64,000 bases of DNA, taken from positions 1 through 64,000 of the forward strand of contig JAGGTH010000077.1 in assembly GCA_021163845.1 (NCBI GenBank), read 5' to 3'. Numbering within the stretch: position 1 is the first letter of the stretch; each line of letters opens with the position of its first letter. This document shows positions 8,895 through 17,723 of the stretch, in pieces. Origin of the DNA: Helicobacteraceae bacterium (GTDB taxonomy: Bacteria; Campylobacterota; Campylobacteria; Campylobacterales; Sulfurimonadaceae). Position numbers and translations under genes: made by a program. The notes under the pieces are model-generated. The model was not told the DNA's origin and made no database searches. It saw only the letters and a list, made by a program, of their open reading frames with translations.

Positions 8895-10324
8895 GTACAG
8901 AAAAAAAAGGTATTAAAATACCAACTCCATGGAGAATAAAAAGATACTACGTATATGCTATTATGACAGCATTTGTTTTAAGTATACCGTGGATTACAGT
9001 AGATGGAAACCATCTTTTTTTACTAAGCTTTGACAAAATGAAGCTCCATCTTGCATTTATTCAGTTTGATATGCAAGAGCTTTATCTTATGCCATTTTTA
9101 CTTATGATTATGTTCTTGGGTATTTTTGGTATGACTGTAATGGGTGGACGTGTATTCTGTGGATGGGTCTGTCCTCAAACAGTGTTTCGTGTTATCTATC
9201 GTGACTTGATCGAGACAAAACTTCTAGGCTTGCGCAAACGTATCAAAAACAAACAGCAAGAACCAGATATGTCTAAAGCTGAGAACAAGGTAAAAAAAGT
9301 AGTAGCTATCTTGTTATGGTCAGTATTGGCATTTGTAGCAGCAGCAAACTTTATGTGGTTCTTTGTTCCACCAGAAGATTTTTTTGCTTATCTTGCAAGC
9401 CCAATGGATCATTTGACACTTATTGGTTTTGTTATTGGTATTGCGGCGTTTTTAATCTATGATGTGATCTTTTTACAAGAGAACTTTTGTATCTATGTAT
9501 GTCCTTATTCAAGAATCCAGTCGGTACTTTATGATGATCATACTGTCATGGCACTGTACAATCCACACCGTGGAGGGGATATCTATGATGAAAATAAAGA
9601 GAAAGTCTTTACAAAACAAAAAGATCTCCAAGCAGTACAACCAAATGCTGAGTGTACGGCATGTGAGAGCTGCGTAACGGTATGTCCGACACACATTGAT
9701 ATTCGTAAAGGGCTTCAACTTGAGTGTATCAACTGTTTAGAATGTGTCGATGCATGTACAGCGGTCATGGGAAAACTTGGAAAAGAGTCTTTGGTTACTT
9801 GGTCGAGTGACTATGAGATCATTGATCAAAAAGGGAAAACGAAGTTCTTCCGTACGAAGATCCTTGCATACATGGGACTCATCGTTGGTATTGCGATCAT
9901 TCTTGGAATGATGGGAAGCACAAAAGAGCATATGCTTTTAAATATCAACAAGGAAAATCGTCTTTATTCCGTGACAAAACTTCCTGATGGAAAAGTGGCA
10001 GTAGAGAATGCTTATGAATTCTTACTCCAAAATACTGAGAATGAAAAACATAAGTACTTCTTTGAAGTAAGCTTGCCAAAGGGGATGAAAGGAGAATTAC
10101 TTATTGATAAACCGAGTGCTCCTTTTACAGCAGTTCCTGGCATAAAAAAGAAAAAAATCGTTGTGCTTAGAACAACAGATATGCTAGTAGATAATGATAG
10201 AAAAGATACTGTGATCCCTATTACGATCCGTGCGTATGCCCTTGGACATGAGGATAGAATTGTAGTTTTTAGAAACTCTACATTTACATTTCCAAGATCA
10301 GATATCATCAGAGATGCTAAATAA
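8891..10324 (+). CDS. ccoG: cytochrome c oxidase accessory protein CcoG (FixG/RdxA family)
   Basis: This 477-aa membrane protein carries the CcoG features: N-terminal membrane segments with GGRVFCGWVCPQTVFR, a second CxYxCPYSRIQ motif, two 4Fe-4S ferredoxin motifs (CTACESCVTVCP and CINCLECVDACT), a late transmembrane helix (MGLIVGIAIILGMM) and a C-terminal Ig-like periplasmic domain. The family handles copper (Cu2+ to Cu+ reduction) for assembly of cbb3 oxidase. The oxidase genes are not in this window. Its ATG overlaps the stop of the preceding regulator-like gene, so the two are translationally coupled. Confidence 0.95.
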   Translation: MSTEKKGIKIPTPWRIKRYYVYAIMTAFVLSIPWITVDGNHLFLLSFDKMKLHLAFIQFDMQELYLMPFLLMIMFLGIFGMTVMGGRVFCGWVCPQTVFRVIYRDLIETKLLGLRKRIKNKQQEPDMSKAENKVKKVVAILLWSVLAFVAAANFMWFFVPPEDFFAYLASPMDHLTLIGFVIGIAAFLIYDVIFLQENFCIYVCPYSRIQSVLYDDHTVMALYNPHRGGDIYDENKEKVFTKQKDLQAVQPNAECTACESCVTVCPTHIDIRKGLQLECINCLECVDACTAVMGKLGKESLVTWSSDYEIIDQKGKTKFFRTKILAYMGLIVGIAIILGMMGSTKEHMLLNINKENRLYSVTKLPDGKVAVENAYEFLLQNTENEKHKYFFEVSLPKGMKGELLIDKPSAPFTAVPGIKKKKIVVLRTTDMLVDNDRKDTVIPITIRAYALGHEDRIVVFRNSTFTFPRSDIIRDAK

Positions 10325-10344
10325 GATTTCACTGATTGAAGTTC

Positions 10345-10369
10345 ACTCTATAAATTAATTTTATAGAGT
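10345..10369 (+). terminator. rho-independent terminator of the ccoG operon
   Basis: A 10-bp stem (ACTCTATAAA / TTTATAGAGT, loop TTAAT) is followed by TGAATTTTTTTT. It sits 20 bases after the ccoG stop. Confidence 0.85.
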
Positions 10370-10475
10370 TGAATTTTTTTTGGTGATTTTTGTAAAATTT
10401 TCTTTCCAATAGTTGTTTTTCCACTTCTTCTTGCGAGAAACTTCACCCCTAAACAATATATAGGTCTTGCTCTTG

Positions 10476-10484
10476 TGCTATAAT
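10476..10484 (+). promoter_or_regulatory. extended -10 promoter for the YeiH-type transporter
   Basis: TGCTATAAT matches the extended -10 consensus TGnTATAAT and lies 30 bases before the TTG start. No good -35 is visible, as is common for extended -10 promoters. Confidence 0.6.
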
Positions 10485-10513
10485 TGCGACTTTAATAGAG
10501 AAAAGGAGTAATT

Positions 10514-11560
10514 TTGCCATTTTCAAAAGAGAAAAGAAAAGATACGATAAGTGGAATCGTTTTTGTAGCCCTTTTTGCTGCTGCTGCGACAATGATAGCA
10601 GAGTTAAAAGTTGTCAGTTCTATGGGAATATCACCGCTTGTTGTGGGTATAGTAATAGGTATCTTTTATGCAAACACCTTGCATAATAAAATTCCATCAG
10701 CATGGGAAGGTGGAATCACTTTTTCAGCAAAGAAGATATTGCGTTTTGCGATCGTTTTTTACGGATTTCGTATCACGTTTCAGCAGATCGCTGAGGTTGG
10801 AATAGACGGATTTATGGTATCTCTTATTATGCTCTCGACAACCTTTGTTCTAGGGACCTATGTAGGGATCAAGTTATTTAAGATGGATCGCGATACTTCG
10901 ATGCTAAGTGCATCTGGAGCTTCTGTTTGTGGAGCTGCTGCTGTTTTAGCAACAGAACCAGTCTTAAAATCACAAGAGCACAAGGCAGCTATAGCGGTTT
11001 CTATGGTCGTACTCTTTGGAACGATCGCTATGTTCTTGTACCCTGTCCTTTATACGACAGGCGTGCTTGATATGACTGCTAGAGAGTTTGGGATCTATGT
11101 GGGTGGAACGATTCACGAGGTCGCTCAGGTTGTAGCGGTTCCGGCTTCTGTGCCAGGGCTTGATCAAGAGGCGGCAAATGCTGCGGTGATCGTAAAGATG
11201 ACGCGGGTAATTATGATCGCGCCGATGCTTATTGTTTTGGGGCTTTATCTCTCCTATGCATCAAGAAATACAGAAGATCAAGCAGGCGGAGTGACACTTG
11301 TAATTCCTTGGTTTGCGGTTTATTTTGTGGCAATGGCTGGATTTAACTCTCTTGGAGTTGTGCCTGCAAATATTGTTGATCTTATCAATACGGTAGATAC
11401 ATTTTTACTCACCATGGCGATGACAGCACTTGGAATGGGGACACGTTTTGCGAAGTTTAAAGGTTTAGGGCTTGCACCTCTTTATACATCCGGAATTATG
11501 TTTCTTTGGCTTGTTGTGGGCGGTTATTTTATTACAAAATGGGTCGTTGCAACTTTTTAA
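10514..11560 (+). CDS. YeiH/UPF0324 family putative sulfate/anion exporter
   Basis: This 348-aa protein has about ten hydrophobic membrane segments and the family's conserved regions: GITFSAKKILRFAIVFYGFR near residue 75, then SASGASVCGAAAVLATEP near 135-155, then the GGTIHEVAQVVA motif near 195-206. The family is named putative sulfate exporter, and in other bacteria some members have been linked to sulfite or taurine-derived anion export. Substrate here is inferred only. The start is TTG at 10514, chosen because AAGGAG lies 5 bases upstream at 10503-10508. It stands alone between a terminator and the next short gene. Confidence 0.85.
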   Translation: MPFSKEKRKDTISGIVFVALFAAAATMIAELKVVSSMGISPLVVGIVIGIFYANTLHNKIPSAWEGGITFSAKKILRFAIVFYGFRITFQQIAEVGIDGFMVSLIMLSTTFVLGTYVGIKLFKMDRDTSMLSASGASVCGAAAVLATEPVLKSQEHKAAIAVSMVVLFGTIAMFLYPVLYTTGVLDMTAREFGIYVGGTIHEVAQVVAVPASVPGLDQEAANAAVIVKMTRVIMIAPMLIVLGLYLSYASRNTEDQAGGVTLVIPWFAVYFVAMAGFNSLGVVPANIVDLINTVDTFLLTMAMTALGMGTRFAKFKGLGLAPLYTSGIMFLWLVVGGYFITKWVVATF

Positions 11561-11623
11561 AGAATCTCTTTACAAAATAACACTATAATTTAGTTAAATT
11601 TCTCGGAAAGGGGTCAAGAAAGA

Positions 11624-12091
11624 ATGTCGCATTTACCAAATACGCTCAACTCTTTTTGGCTCTATCGAGAGGTATATAGAAAACTTGGAATCTCTAATCC
11701 TGCGTACAAGTATTGGAAAAATACACCTACACTCAAGCTCAATAATAAATATCTCTTTGTCAAAAAAGAGACACTTCCTTCTCAACATGCCCATGTTGAA
11801 GAGATACTTACAGATCTTTCTGGATATTTACCTATCAAATACGCTTCAGATCAACTTCATATCAATGAACATGTGTTCACTTATGATAAGATGCGCCTTC
11901 ACAGGGAGTTTGAGTACAAGTATGTAGAGGATATAAAGTTTGTGAACATTCGAAAGTTTTTTAAAGAGCATGGGATCAAAGTGAATAAAAACTCGCTTGT
12001 GCATCTGGCAAAAATGAAGGATATTGAACTGACACCTGAATCTACTTTTTATAATCTCAAAGATGATTATGCCTTGGTTGTTTATAACTAA
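11624..12091 (+). CDS. conserved hypothetical protein, 155 aa
   Basis: I do not recognise the family. The protein is basic, with aromatic-rich segments (SFWLYREVYRKLG near the start) and two regions that look like short helix-turn-helix or MerR-type recognition units (KLGISNPAYKYW; ADQLHIN-like), with FFKEHGIKVNKNSLVHLAK later. A nucleic-acid-binding role is possible but weakly supported. AAAGGGG precedes its ATG by about 10 bases. Its stop overlaps the next ATG by one base, so it is the first gene of a unit with the TPR protein and rnhA. Confidence 0.7.
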   Translation: MSHLPNTLNSFWLYREVYRKLGISNPAYKYWKNTPTLKLNNKYLFVKKETLPSQHAHVEEILTDLSGYLPIKYASDQLHINEHVFTYDKMRLHREFEYKYVEDIKFVNIRKFFKEHGIKVNKNSLVHLAKMKDIELTPESTFYNLKDDYALVVYN

Positions 12092-13137
12092 TGAATACTT
12101 TTTTTATTGAGTTTAGAGATCCACTCTTTGGTGTGATCGTCTTTTTTGTTCTTATTTTTATCATCACTTTTTTTTCTTATTGGTGGGGCAGATACAAAAC
12201 AAAAGAGGACTACAGACACCTTGATAAATTTCTCAAACAATTTCGCTCTGCCCCTACGCAAAGTGAACTCAGTGAAATGATGAGCAAAGGGGAACTTTCT
12301 GAAAAATCATGGATTCTTCTTGCAAACGCTTATTATAAAACAGGGGATTATGAAAAGAGCATTGAGATTTATAATGAGCTGCTAAAGCATGGCAACACAG
12401 CAAACACAAGAGAGACGATGTATCTGCTTGGCAAGACCTATTATAGAGCTGGATTCTTAGAGCGATCCAAACAAGTCTTTTTGGAGATATTAAAGCGTAA
12501 TCCGCGTACTCCTCAGGCACTTCGTTATCTGTTCTTGATCTATGAATACACACGGGAGTACGATAGGGCATTTGAGGTGTTAGAGCCACTCGATGAGCTT
12601 GAAAAAGATGTCAGTATGGATAGTTCTTATCTCAAAGTACTTTCAATATTGAATGATATGAAAAAATCACCTAAAGAAAAATCTGCTGAGCTTTTAGATA
12701 TCTATAAGCAAACGCATCAACTTACTTATATGATCTTCGAATACCTCTTTAAGGTAGATCCAAAACTTGCGTGGAGACATTTTGATCATTCAAAAAGTGA
12801 CAAGCTTATCGATATCCTTTGGGGAATACAAGCCAAAGATCTTGATTTGGATATAATTACGAAAAATGGCTTTTTACGGGAGCTTTATAGTGCTCGAGGT
12901 GATTTGAATCTTGCGCAAAGAAGCTCTATTTTTGAGCTGGATGTACTGATACATCTGCATGGAAAAGCCAATGCAAGTTTGAGTTTTGAGTATGTATGTG
13001 AAAATTGTAAACAGGCGTATCCGTTTGCTTTTCATAGATGTAGTGCATGCCATGGCATTGACACGCAGACAGTCGATTTTATATTAAGTAAAAATTATCG
13101 TAGGGATTTTAGTGAAGAAAATAACTCTTTTCAGTGA
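12091..13137 (+). CDS. LapB-like TPR protein with N-terminal membrane anchor and C-terminal zinc ribbon
   Basis: The protein (348 aa) begins with one transmembrane helix (about residues 13-33) followed by TPR repeats (SWILLANAYYKTGDYEKSIEIYN; TMYLLGKTYYRAGFLERSKQVFLEIL; further repeats to about 290). It ends with a rubredoxin-like knuckle with two CxxC pairs (CENCKQAYPFAFHRCSACHG). This order (anchor, TPRs, rubredoxin-like ribbon) is that of LapB/YciM, which in E. coli tunes LpxC proteolysis and lipopolysaccharide synthesis. Whether it has that role in Campylobacterota is unknown. Its 3' end overlaps rnhA by 26 bases. Confidence 0.8.
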   Translation: MNTFFIEFRDPLFGVIVFFVLIFIITFFSYWWGRYKTKEDYRHLDKFLKQFRSAPTQSELSEMMSKGELSEKSWILLANAYYKTGDYEKSIEIYNELLKHGNTANTRETMYLLGKTYYRAGFLERSKQVFLEILKRNPRTPQALRYLFLIYEYTREYDRAFEVLEPLDELEKDVSMDSSYLKVLSILNDMKKSPKEKSAELLDIYKQTHQLTYMIFEYLFKVDPKLAWRHFDHSKSDKLIDILWGIQAKDLDLDIITKNGFLRELYSARGDLNLAQRSSIFELDVLIHLHGKANASLSFEYVCENCKQAYPFAFHRCSACHGIDTQTVDFILSKNYRRDFSEENNSFQ

Positions 13138-13543
13138 CGGAAGTGCTCTTGGAAACCCTGGACCTGGGGGCTATGGAACTATTTTGCGTTTTGGTGACCA
13201 TGAGAAGATCATCTCAGGAAGTGATGAACATACAACAAATAATCGTATGGAACTTTTGGGTGTTATCGAGGGACTCTCAGCACTCAAAGAGCCATGTGAG
13301 GTAGAGGTGATCTCTGATTCCTCTTATGTAGTCAAAGGGATCAATGAGTGGCTTAGTGCGTGGATCGCTAGAGATTTTAAAAAAGTAAAAAATCCTGAAT
13401 TGTGGCAAAGATATATCGAAGTATCAAAACCTCACAAAGTAAATGCTATCTGGGTTCGTGGGCACAATGGGCATGAGGAAAATGAAAGATGTGATAAAAT
13501 TGCACGTGATGAAGCACAAAAAGCAAAAGATTCACTTGCATAG
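13112..13543 (+). CDS. rnhA: ribonuclease HI
   Basis: This 143-aa enzyme cleaves RNA in RNA:DNA hybrids. The catalytic acidic set is present: Asp in [17 protein letters not shown], Glu in [13 protein letters not shown], Asp in [11 protein letters not shown], and the final His/Asp in [17 protein letters not shown]. Length is standard for the bacterial type. The start is GTG at 13112 inside the TPR gene's 3' end, with TAGGGA a few bases upstream. Confidence 0.95.
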   Translation: MKKITLFSDGSALGNPGPGGYGTILRFGDHEKIISGSDEHTTNNRMELLGVIEGLSALKEPCEVEVISDSSYVVKGINEWLSAWIARDFKKVKNPELWQRYIEVSKPHKVNAIWVRGHNGHEENERCDKIARDEAQKAKDSLA

Positions 13544-13563
13544 TTGTGCATAATGAGGAAATT

Positions 13564-14247
13564 ATGATTAAAGATTTAGAATCCCTGCAGAAAACTTTGG
13601 GATATGAGTTTCAAGACAAAAAGCTCCTTATCGAAGCGCTGACGCATAAAAGCTATAAACAGCCCTACGATAATGAGCGATTAGAGTTCTTGGGAGATGC
13701 CGTTCTTGACCTTGTAGTGGGGGAGTACTTATTTCGAAAGTTTCGCAAATCTGATGAGGGGAAACTCTCTAAGATTCGCGCTTCACTCGTGAATGAAGAT
13801 GGCTTTGATAAGCTTGCACGATCTATTCATTTGGGAGATTATATCTATCTTTCTAACGCAGAAGAGAATAATGGAGGGCGTGAAAAACCCTCCCTCTTAT
13901 CGAATGCTTTTGAAGCAGTGATGGGAGCGATCTACCTTGAAGCAGGACTCAAAAAAGTAGAAGAGATCGCAATCGATTTGATAGAGAAAAACCATGCGGA
14001 TATCTCTCTTGATTCTCTTTTTAGAGATTTTAAGACAACACTCCAAGAGCTCACACAAGCACGTTTTGGGATCACACCAGAGTATAAGGTAATATCGAGT
14101 CGTGGACCTGATCACAAAAAAGAGTTTGAGCTCGCTGTAGTGATCGAAGATAAAGAGTACGCAAGAGCTATTGGAAAAAGTAAAAAAATTGCCCAACAAG
14201 AAGCAGCAAAACTTGCAGTAGAGATGCTAAAAAATATGAAAAAATAG
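13564..14247 (+). CDS. rnc: ribonuclease III
   Basis: This 227-aa double-stranded-RNA endonuclease processes rRNA precursors and some mRNAs. The signature [20 protein letters not shown] lies near residues 38-57, the second acidic patch is in [15 protein letters not shown], and a C-terminal dsRNA-binding domain ([12 protein letters not shown] ... [16 protein letters not shown]) is present. I used the ATG at 13564 because GAGGA lies 5 bases upstream; a GTG six codons earlier is in frame but has no better site. The gene follows rnhA closely and is followed by aroC after 10 bases, so rnhA-rnc-aroC is likely one operon. Confidence 0.96.
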   Translation: MIKDLESLQKTLGYEFQDKKLLIEALTHKSYKQPYDNERLEFLGDAVLDLVVGEYLFRKFRKSDEGKLSKIRASLVNEDGFDKLARSIHLGDYIYLSNAEENNGGREKPSLLSNAFEAVMGAIYLEAGLKKVEEIAIDLIEKNHADISLDSLFRDFKTTLQELTQARFGITPEYKVISSRGPDHKKEFELAVVIEDKEYARAIGKSKKIAQQEAAKLAVEMLKNMKK

Positions 14248-14257
14248 AGGATGCACC

Positions 14258-15337
14258 GTGAATAGTTTTGGAGAAAAATTACGACTAAGTACTTTTGGTG
14301 AGTCTCATGGAACAGCCTTGGGATGTATACTCGATGGGGTTCCTGCGGGTCTTGTAATAGATGAAGACTATATCCAAAGCGAGCTTGATAGAAGAAAGCC
14401 TGGAAAAAGTGAGTTTGAGACAGCGCGCAAAGAAGCGGACAAAGTAGAGATCCTTAGCGGTGTTTTTGAGGGAAGGGCAACAGGAACACCAATTGCGATG
14501 GTGATCTACAACACCAACCAAAAATCAAAGGATTATACAAATATCAAGGATGTCTTTCGCCCAGGACATGCGGATTTTACCTATTTTCATAAATATGGTT
14601 TGCGTGATTATCGTGGTGGAGGGAGAAGCTCTGCGCGTGAAACTGCAGCAAGAGTTGCAGCTGGAGCGATCGCTAAACTGATGCTGGGTGAGCTTGCTAT
14701 CTCTATTGAGAGTGGGATCTCAGCGGTTCATGATATACAAGGGCAAAATTTTGATTATGAGTATGCAAAACAAAGCCTTATCTACGCGCTTGATCAAGAC
14801 AAAGAAGAGGTGCAAAAAGAGGCAATATTACAAGCAAAAAATGATCATGATTCTGTAGGTGGTGTGGCGCGTGTTCGTATTGTAGGTGCGCCTGTAGGAC
14901 TTGGTCAGCCCCTTTATTACAAACTTGATGGTGTTTTAGCAGATGCGATGATGGGGATTAATGCCGTCAAAGCAGTAGAGATCGGAGATGGGTGTTTGAG
15001 TGCACAAACTCTAGGTTCTCAAAATAACGACGCAATCCGTGCAGATGGTTTTAAAACAAACCATGCAGGGGGAATTCTTGGTGGTATTAGTAACGGAGAA
15101 GATATTATTCTCAATGTCTATTTCAAACCAACGCCCTCAATCTTTAAAGAGCTTGAGACAGTAAATACTCACAATGAGGAGCTCAATTTCTCACTCAAAG
15201 GGCGCCATGATCCGTGTGTGGCAGTTCGTGGGACAATCGTATGTGAAGCGATGGCGGCGCTTGTGATAGCGGATATGTTACTTTTAAATATGGGTACTAG
15301 AATGGATGGGGTAAAAAGCTATTACCAAGCAAAATAA
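14258..15337 (+). CDS. aroC: chorismate synthase
   Basis: This 359-aa FMN-dependent enzyme makes chorismate from EPSP, the last common step of aromatic amino acid synthesis. The N-terminal FGESHG, the central RPGHADFTYFHKYG and RGGGRSSARETAARVAAGAIA, and the C-terminal RHDPCVAVRG motifs are intact. The start is GTG at 14258 with AGAGG upstream. It ends in a stem-loop shared with the convergent mrp gene. Confidence 0.97.
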   Translation: MNSFGEKLRLSTFGESHGTALGCILDGVPAGLVIDEDYIQSELDRRKPGKSEFETARKEADKVEILSGVFEGRATGTPIAMVIYNTNQKSKDYTNIKDVFRPGHADFTYFHKYGLRDYRGGGRSSARETAARVAAGAIAKLMLGELAISIESGISAVHDIQGQNFDYEYAKQSLIYALDQDKEEVQKEAILQAKNDHDSVGGVARVRIVGAPVGLGQPLYYKLDGVLADAMMGINAVKAVEIGDGCLSAQTLGSQNNDAIRADGFKTNHAGGILGGISNGEDIILNVYFKPTPSIFKELETVNTHNEELNFSLKGRHDPCVAVRGTIVCEAMAALVIADMLLLNMGTRMDGVKSYYQAK

Positions 15338-15358
15338 CTAGAGGAGATCTCTAGTTAT
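15334..15358. terminator. bidirectional stem-loop between aroC and mrp
   Basis: A perfect 10-bp stem ATAACTAGAG / CTCTAGTTAT with loop GAGAT contains the stop codons of both convergent genes. U-tracts are short in either direction. Confidence 0.6.
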
Positions 15359-16400
15359 CAAGGGTGAAATCGGAGTTTTTGAGGATATTATCGACGACGT
15401 CTTGGTAATATTTTTTTTGCTCACTGCTTCCAAGAGCTACAGGTGGCTCCCCTTTGTCTGAAGCTTCGCGTACTGCCATATCCAGAGGAATTCCCCCAAG
15501 AAATGGGATGTTATATTTTTGAGCGATCTTATCACCTCCACCTGTTCCAAAGATATCGTAACGATTTTTCGTATCAGGCGCGATAAAAAAGCTCATATTC
15601 TCAACGATTCCAGCCATCTTTACACCGATATCTTTAAACATCATAACAGCACGTGAAACATCATCTGTTGCAACTACCTGAGGTGTTGTTACAAGTACCG
15701 CGGCACTAATTGGAAGCTCTTGGGCGATGGTGAGCTGCACATCCCCAGTACCTGGGGGCATATCGATTACCATAAAATCAAGCTCCCCCCACGCAACATC
15801 CTCTAAAAATTGAATAAGTGCATTGACCGCCACAGAACTTCTCCATACAAGAGGTGTGTCCATTGTTGGAGTGGTAAGAGCCACACTCATTATTTTGATC
15901 CCATAGTTCTCAGCTGGGACTATTTTGTTGTCATCATTCCATGCTATTCTTTGAAGATCAGTATTTGTCAGTCTTGGGATGTTAGGTCCATATACATCCG
16001 CATCTAAGATCCCTACTTTATATCCTTTTTGAGCGAGGGCAATAGCGATATTAACACTGACCGTACTCTTACCAACACCTCCCTTTCCACTTGTAACGGC
16101 GATGATATTTTTTGCATAGGGTGCACGGTTATTTGGGGAGGCACTATGTCCGTAGTTCATATCTTTTTTTGCTTCAAGATTTTTCTTTGTGATGTTGAGT
16201 GCATCAAACTGAGTGGCATAGTTCTCTTCGATCAGTTTTTTTACATTGAGATAAGAATCATCACTAATTGTTAAAAGTTCGATGTTTGCAATATTATTGA
16301 CAACCTTGATCTCTCCTAAGAGCTTTAGATCTCCGATACTCCTGTCAATTCCAGGGTACTTGAGCTCTTTGAGACCTTGTTGCAACTCTTTACTATTCAT
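15351..16400 (-). CDS. mrp: Mrp/ApbC-type iron-sulfur cluster carrier ATPase
   Basis: This P-loop ATPase (349 aa) carries an N-terminal MIP18/DUF59-type domain (residues 1-80) and a deviant Walker A SGKGGVGKST near residue 102. Switch regions include DADVYGPNIPRL and IDMPPGTGDVQLT. Family members deliver Fe-S clusters to apo-proteins. The paired CxxC seen in some relatives is not present in the C-terminal part, as in many Mrp proteins of this phylum. It overlaps the preceding 123-aa gene by 8 bases and is the last gene of a three-gene minus-strand operon. Confidence 0.92.
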   Translation of the reverse strand: MNSKELQQGLKELKYPGIDRSIGDLKLLGEIKVVNNIANIELLTISDDSYLNVKKLIEENYATQFDALNITKKNLEAKKDMNYGHSASPNNRAPYAKNIIAVTSGKGGVGKSTVSVNIAIALAQKGYKVGILDADVYGPNIPRLTNTDLQRIAWNDDNKIVPAENYGIKIMSVALTTPTMDTPLVWRSSVAVNALIQFLEDVAWGELDFMVIDMPPGTGDVQLTIAQELPISAAVLVTTPQVVATDDVSRAVMMFKDIGVKMAGIVENMSFFIAPDTKNRYDIFGTGGGDKIAQKYNIPFLGGIPLDMAVREASDKGEPPVALGSSEQKKYYQDVVDNILKNSDFTLDN

Positions 16401-16764
16401 AAGGGTTCCTTTGCGTTTGGCTTGCTAAGAGTGACTTGGTCGCATTGGCTTTGTGTGCAAGTCCTGAGAGCATTTCAGCGCAAGAGGGGTAGTCCATACT
16501 CAAAGAGTGATACTGATTTACACGTTCACTAATAAGAGTGTTAAGTAGGGTAACAACTTGCTCGAGTTTGCCCGCTTCATCACTTTTATTGAGAAGCTCT
16601 TTGATAAGGAGTTCTCTGGAATTCATCCCCATAGAAAGTCCCACCTTTTTCCCTATAGTGATAAACTCATTGGCGCTGATATAAAGACCTGAAAAAAATG
16701 TGTTAAGAAAATTATTTTCTAAGGCAGTAAACTTGCTTTTCATTGAGTTACCTCTTTTTTTCAT
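16393..16764 (-). CDS. small protein of unknown function in the mrp operon
   Basis: This 123-aa helical protein has no motif I can assign. The ATG at 16764 overlaps the stop of the LRV-repeat gene (ATGA) and has AAGGAGG 7 bases upstream, a strong site, so I prefer it over a second ATG at 16743. Its place between an LRV-repeat protein and the Fe-S carrier Mrp suggests a shared pathway, but nothing in the residues (only one Cys, in YPSCAEM) points to metal binding. Confidence 0.72.
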   Translation of the reverse strand: MKKRGNSMKSKFTALENNFLNTFFSGLYISANEFITIGKKVGLSMGMNSRELLIKELLNKSDEAGKLEQVVTLLNTLISERVNQYHSLSMDYPSCAEMLSGLAHKANATKSLLASQTQRNPYE

Positions 16765-17366
16765 GCTCTTGCCTCCTTATTCACTTGGGCTGCTTTTGCA
16801 ACATTTGGGTCAGAATCTTGAAGAAGATTTTCTAAAATATCAAGAGGTGCATTTTGATTCTCTGCAAGACGCATACGCACCATTTTATCTGCATCATCTG
16901 CAAGTATTTTAAGTATTTTTACTGGAGTGCTAGGATTGCCTGAGAGTCCGTCACGCACGATCTTTTCATCACTAAAAAACTTCTCCAAAATGGAAGCAGG
17001 TGTATTGGGATTGGTCGCAACGAGTGCGCGTACGAGATTTACTTCATCTGAAGCGAGTGTTATGAGTACATCCTGCGGTGTATGAGGGTTTTTTGCAACG
17101 GCCCATCTCGCCCCCATATCTGCTTCGTTAACGGCAAGATCACGCAGGAGTTCTACCATCGTTTCACTATACTCTTTTTCTCTATCATAGACGGATGTTC
17201 TTAAACTTAAATTCATAGCAACCTGACCTACGATCTCTTTATGATCTTTAAATGGATAATATATTTTTTTGACCAACTCGATATCAAGTTCTCTTTCATC
17301 AAGTGCTTCTAATAATCTATTTTCATCTCTCTTCTCAATAGCATCTAAAATCTCTTTTTCTGACAT
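16761..17366 (-). CDS. LRV (leucine-rich repeat variant)-type repeat protein
   Basis: The protein (201 aa) carries about four 23-24 residue repeats of the form NPxTPxxxLxxLAxDxxxxVRxxLAxN (for example NPHTPQDVLITLASDEVNLV, NPNTPASILEKFFSDEKIV, NPSTPVKILKILADDADKM, NQNAPLDILENLLQDSDPN). This is the LRV alpha/3-10 solenoid pattern known from an Azotobacter nif-linked protein that carries an Fe-S cluster. Here the N-terminal Cys cluster of that protein is missing. It leads the operon that ends in mrp, so a scaffold role in Fe-S work is a reasonable but unproven inference. Confidence 0.75.
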   Translation of the reverse strand: MSEKEILDAIEKRDENRLLEALDERELDIELVKKIYYPFKDHKEIVGQVAMNLSLRTSVYDREKEYSETMVELLRDLAVNEADMGARWAVAKNPHTPQDVLITLASDEVNLVRALVATNPNTPASILEKFFSDEKIVRDGLSGNPSTPVKILKILADDADKMVRMRLAENQNAPLDILENLLQDSDPNVAKAAQVNKEARA

Positions 17367-17723
17367 GTTTCACTCTCTTTTCTAAATTGTGATAGTTTTT
17401 TGAGAATATAGCAAACTCTTGCTTTTTCTTCTTTAAAAGCAAGGGGTAATTTATTAATTTAAGCCTAAAGTACCGTTATTATGTTACAAATTTATTGTGG
17501 ATGAGTACCAGATTATTTGCTGACATTATAATAATTATTACTAATGTTTTTGTGTTTCGTTTGGTAATATAGTTATGTGATATTATTGTGATTTAATGCT
17601 TTCATAAGAGTCATAAACATATAATAAGCACGTTATTCCGTTGAATGCATTTAACTTATATAAAGTATTGCTTTACTTATTGTAAGATGTTGCAACATAA
17701 AACAAAGAAAAGAAGGAGCACGG
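17367..17723. promoter_or_regulatory. 357-bp AT-rich divergent intergenic region before the molybdoenzyme operon
   Basis: No coding potential is seen. It must hold the promoters of the LRV-mrp operon (minus) and of the rhodanese/molybdoenzyme operon (plus). A TATAAT at 17620-17625 is a candidate plus-strand -10 with a poor -35. TGTGATATTATTGTGAT near 17576-17592 is a direct repeat of TGTGAT. A perfect palindrome sits at 17687-17698. AAGGAG at 17713-17718 is the ribosome site of the rhodanese gene. Confidence 0.5.
17687..17698. promoter_or_regulatory. 12-bp perfect palindrome upstream of the rhodanese gene
   Basis: ATGTTGCAACAT is a perfect palindrome 25 bases before the ATG. It may be an operator for the respiratory operon. 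No second copy was noticed in this intergenic region. Confidence 0.4.

Noticed and set aside
17657-17688. A full sigma70 promoter just before the rhodanese gene
   Set aside because: TTGCTT and TAAGAT are present but spaced only 9 bases apart; no hexamer pair at 16-18 bases could be supported.
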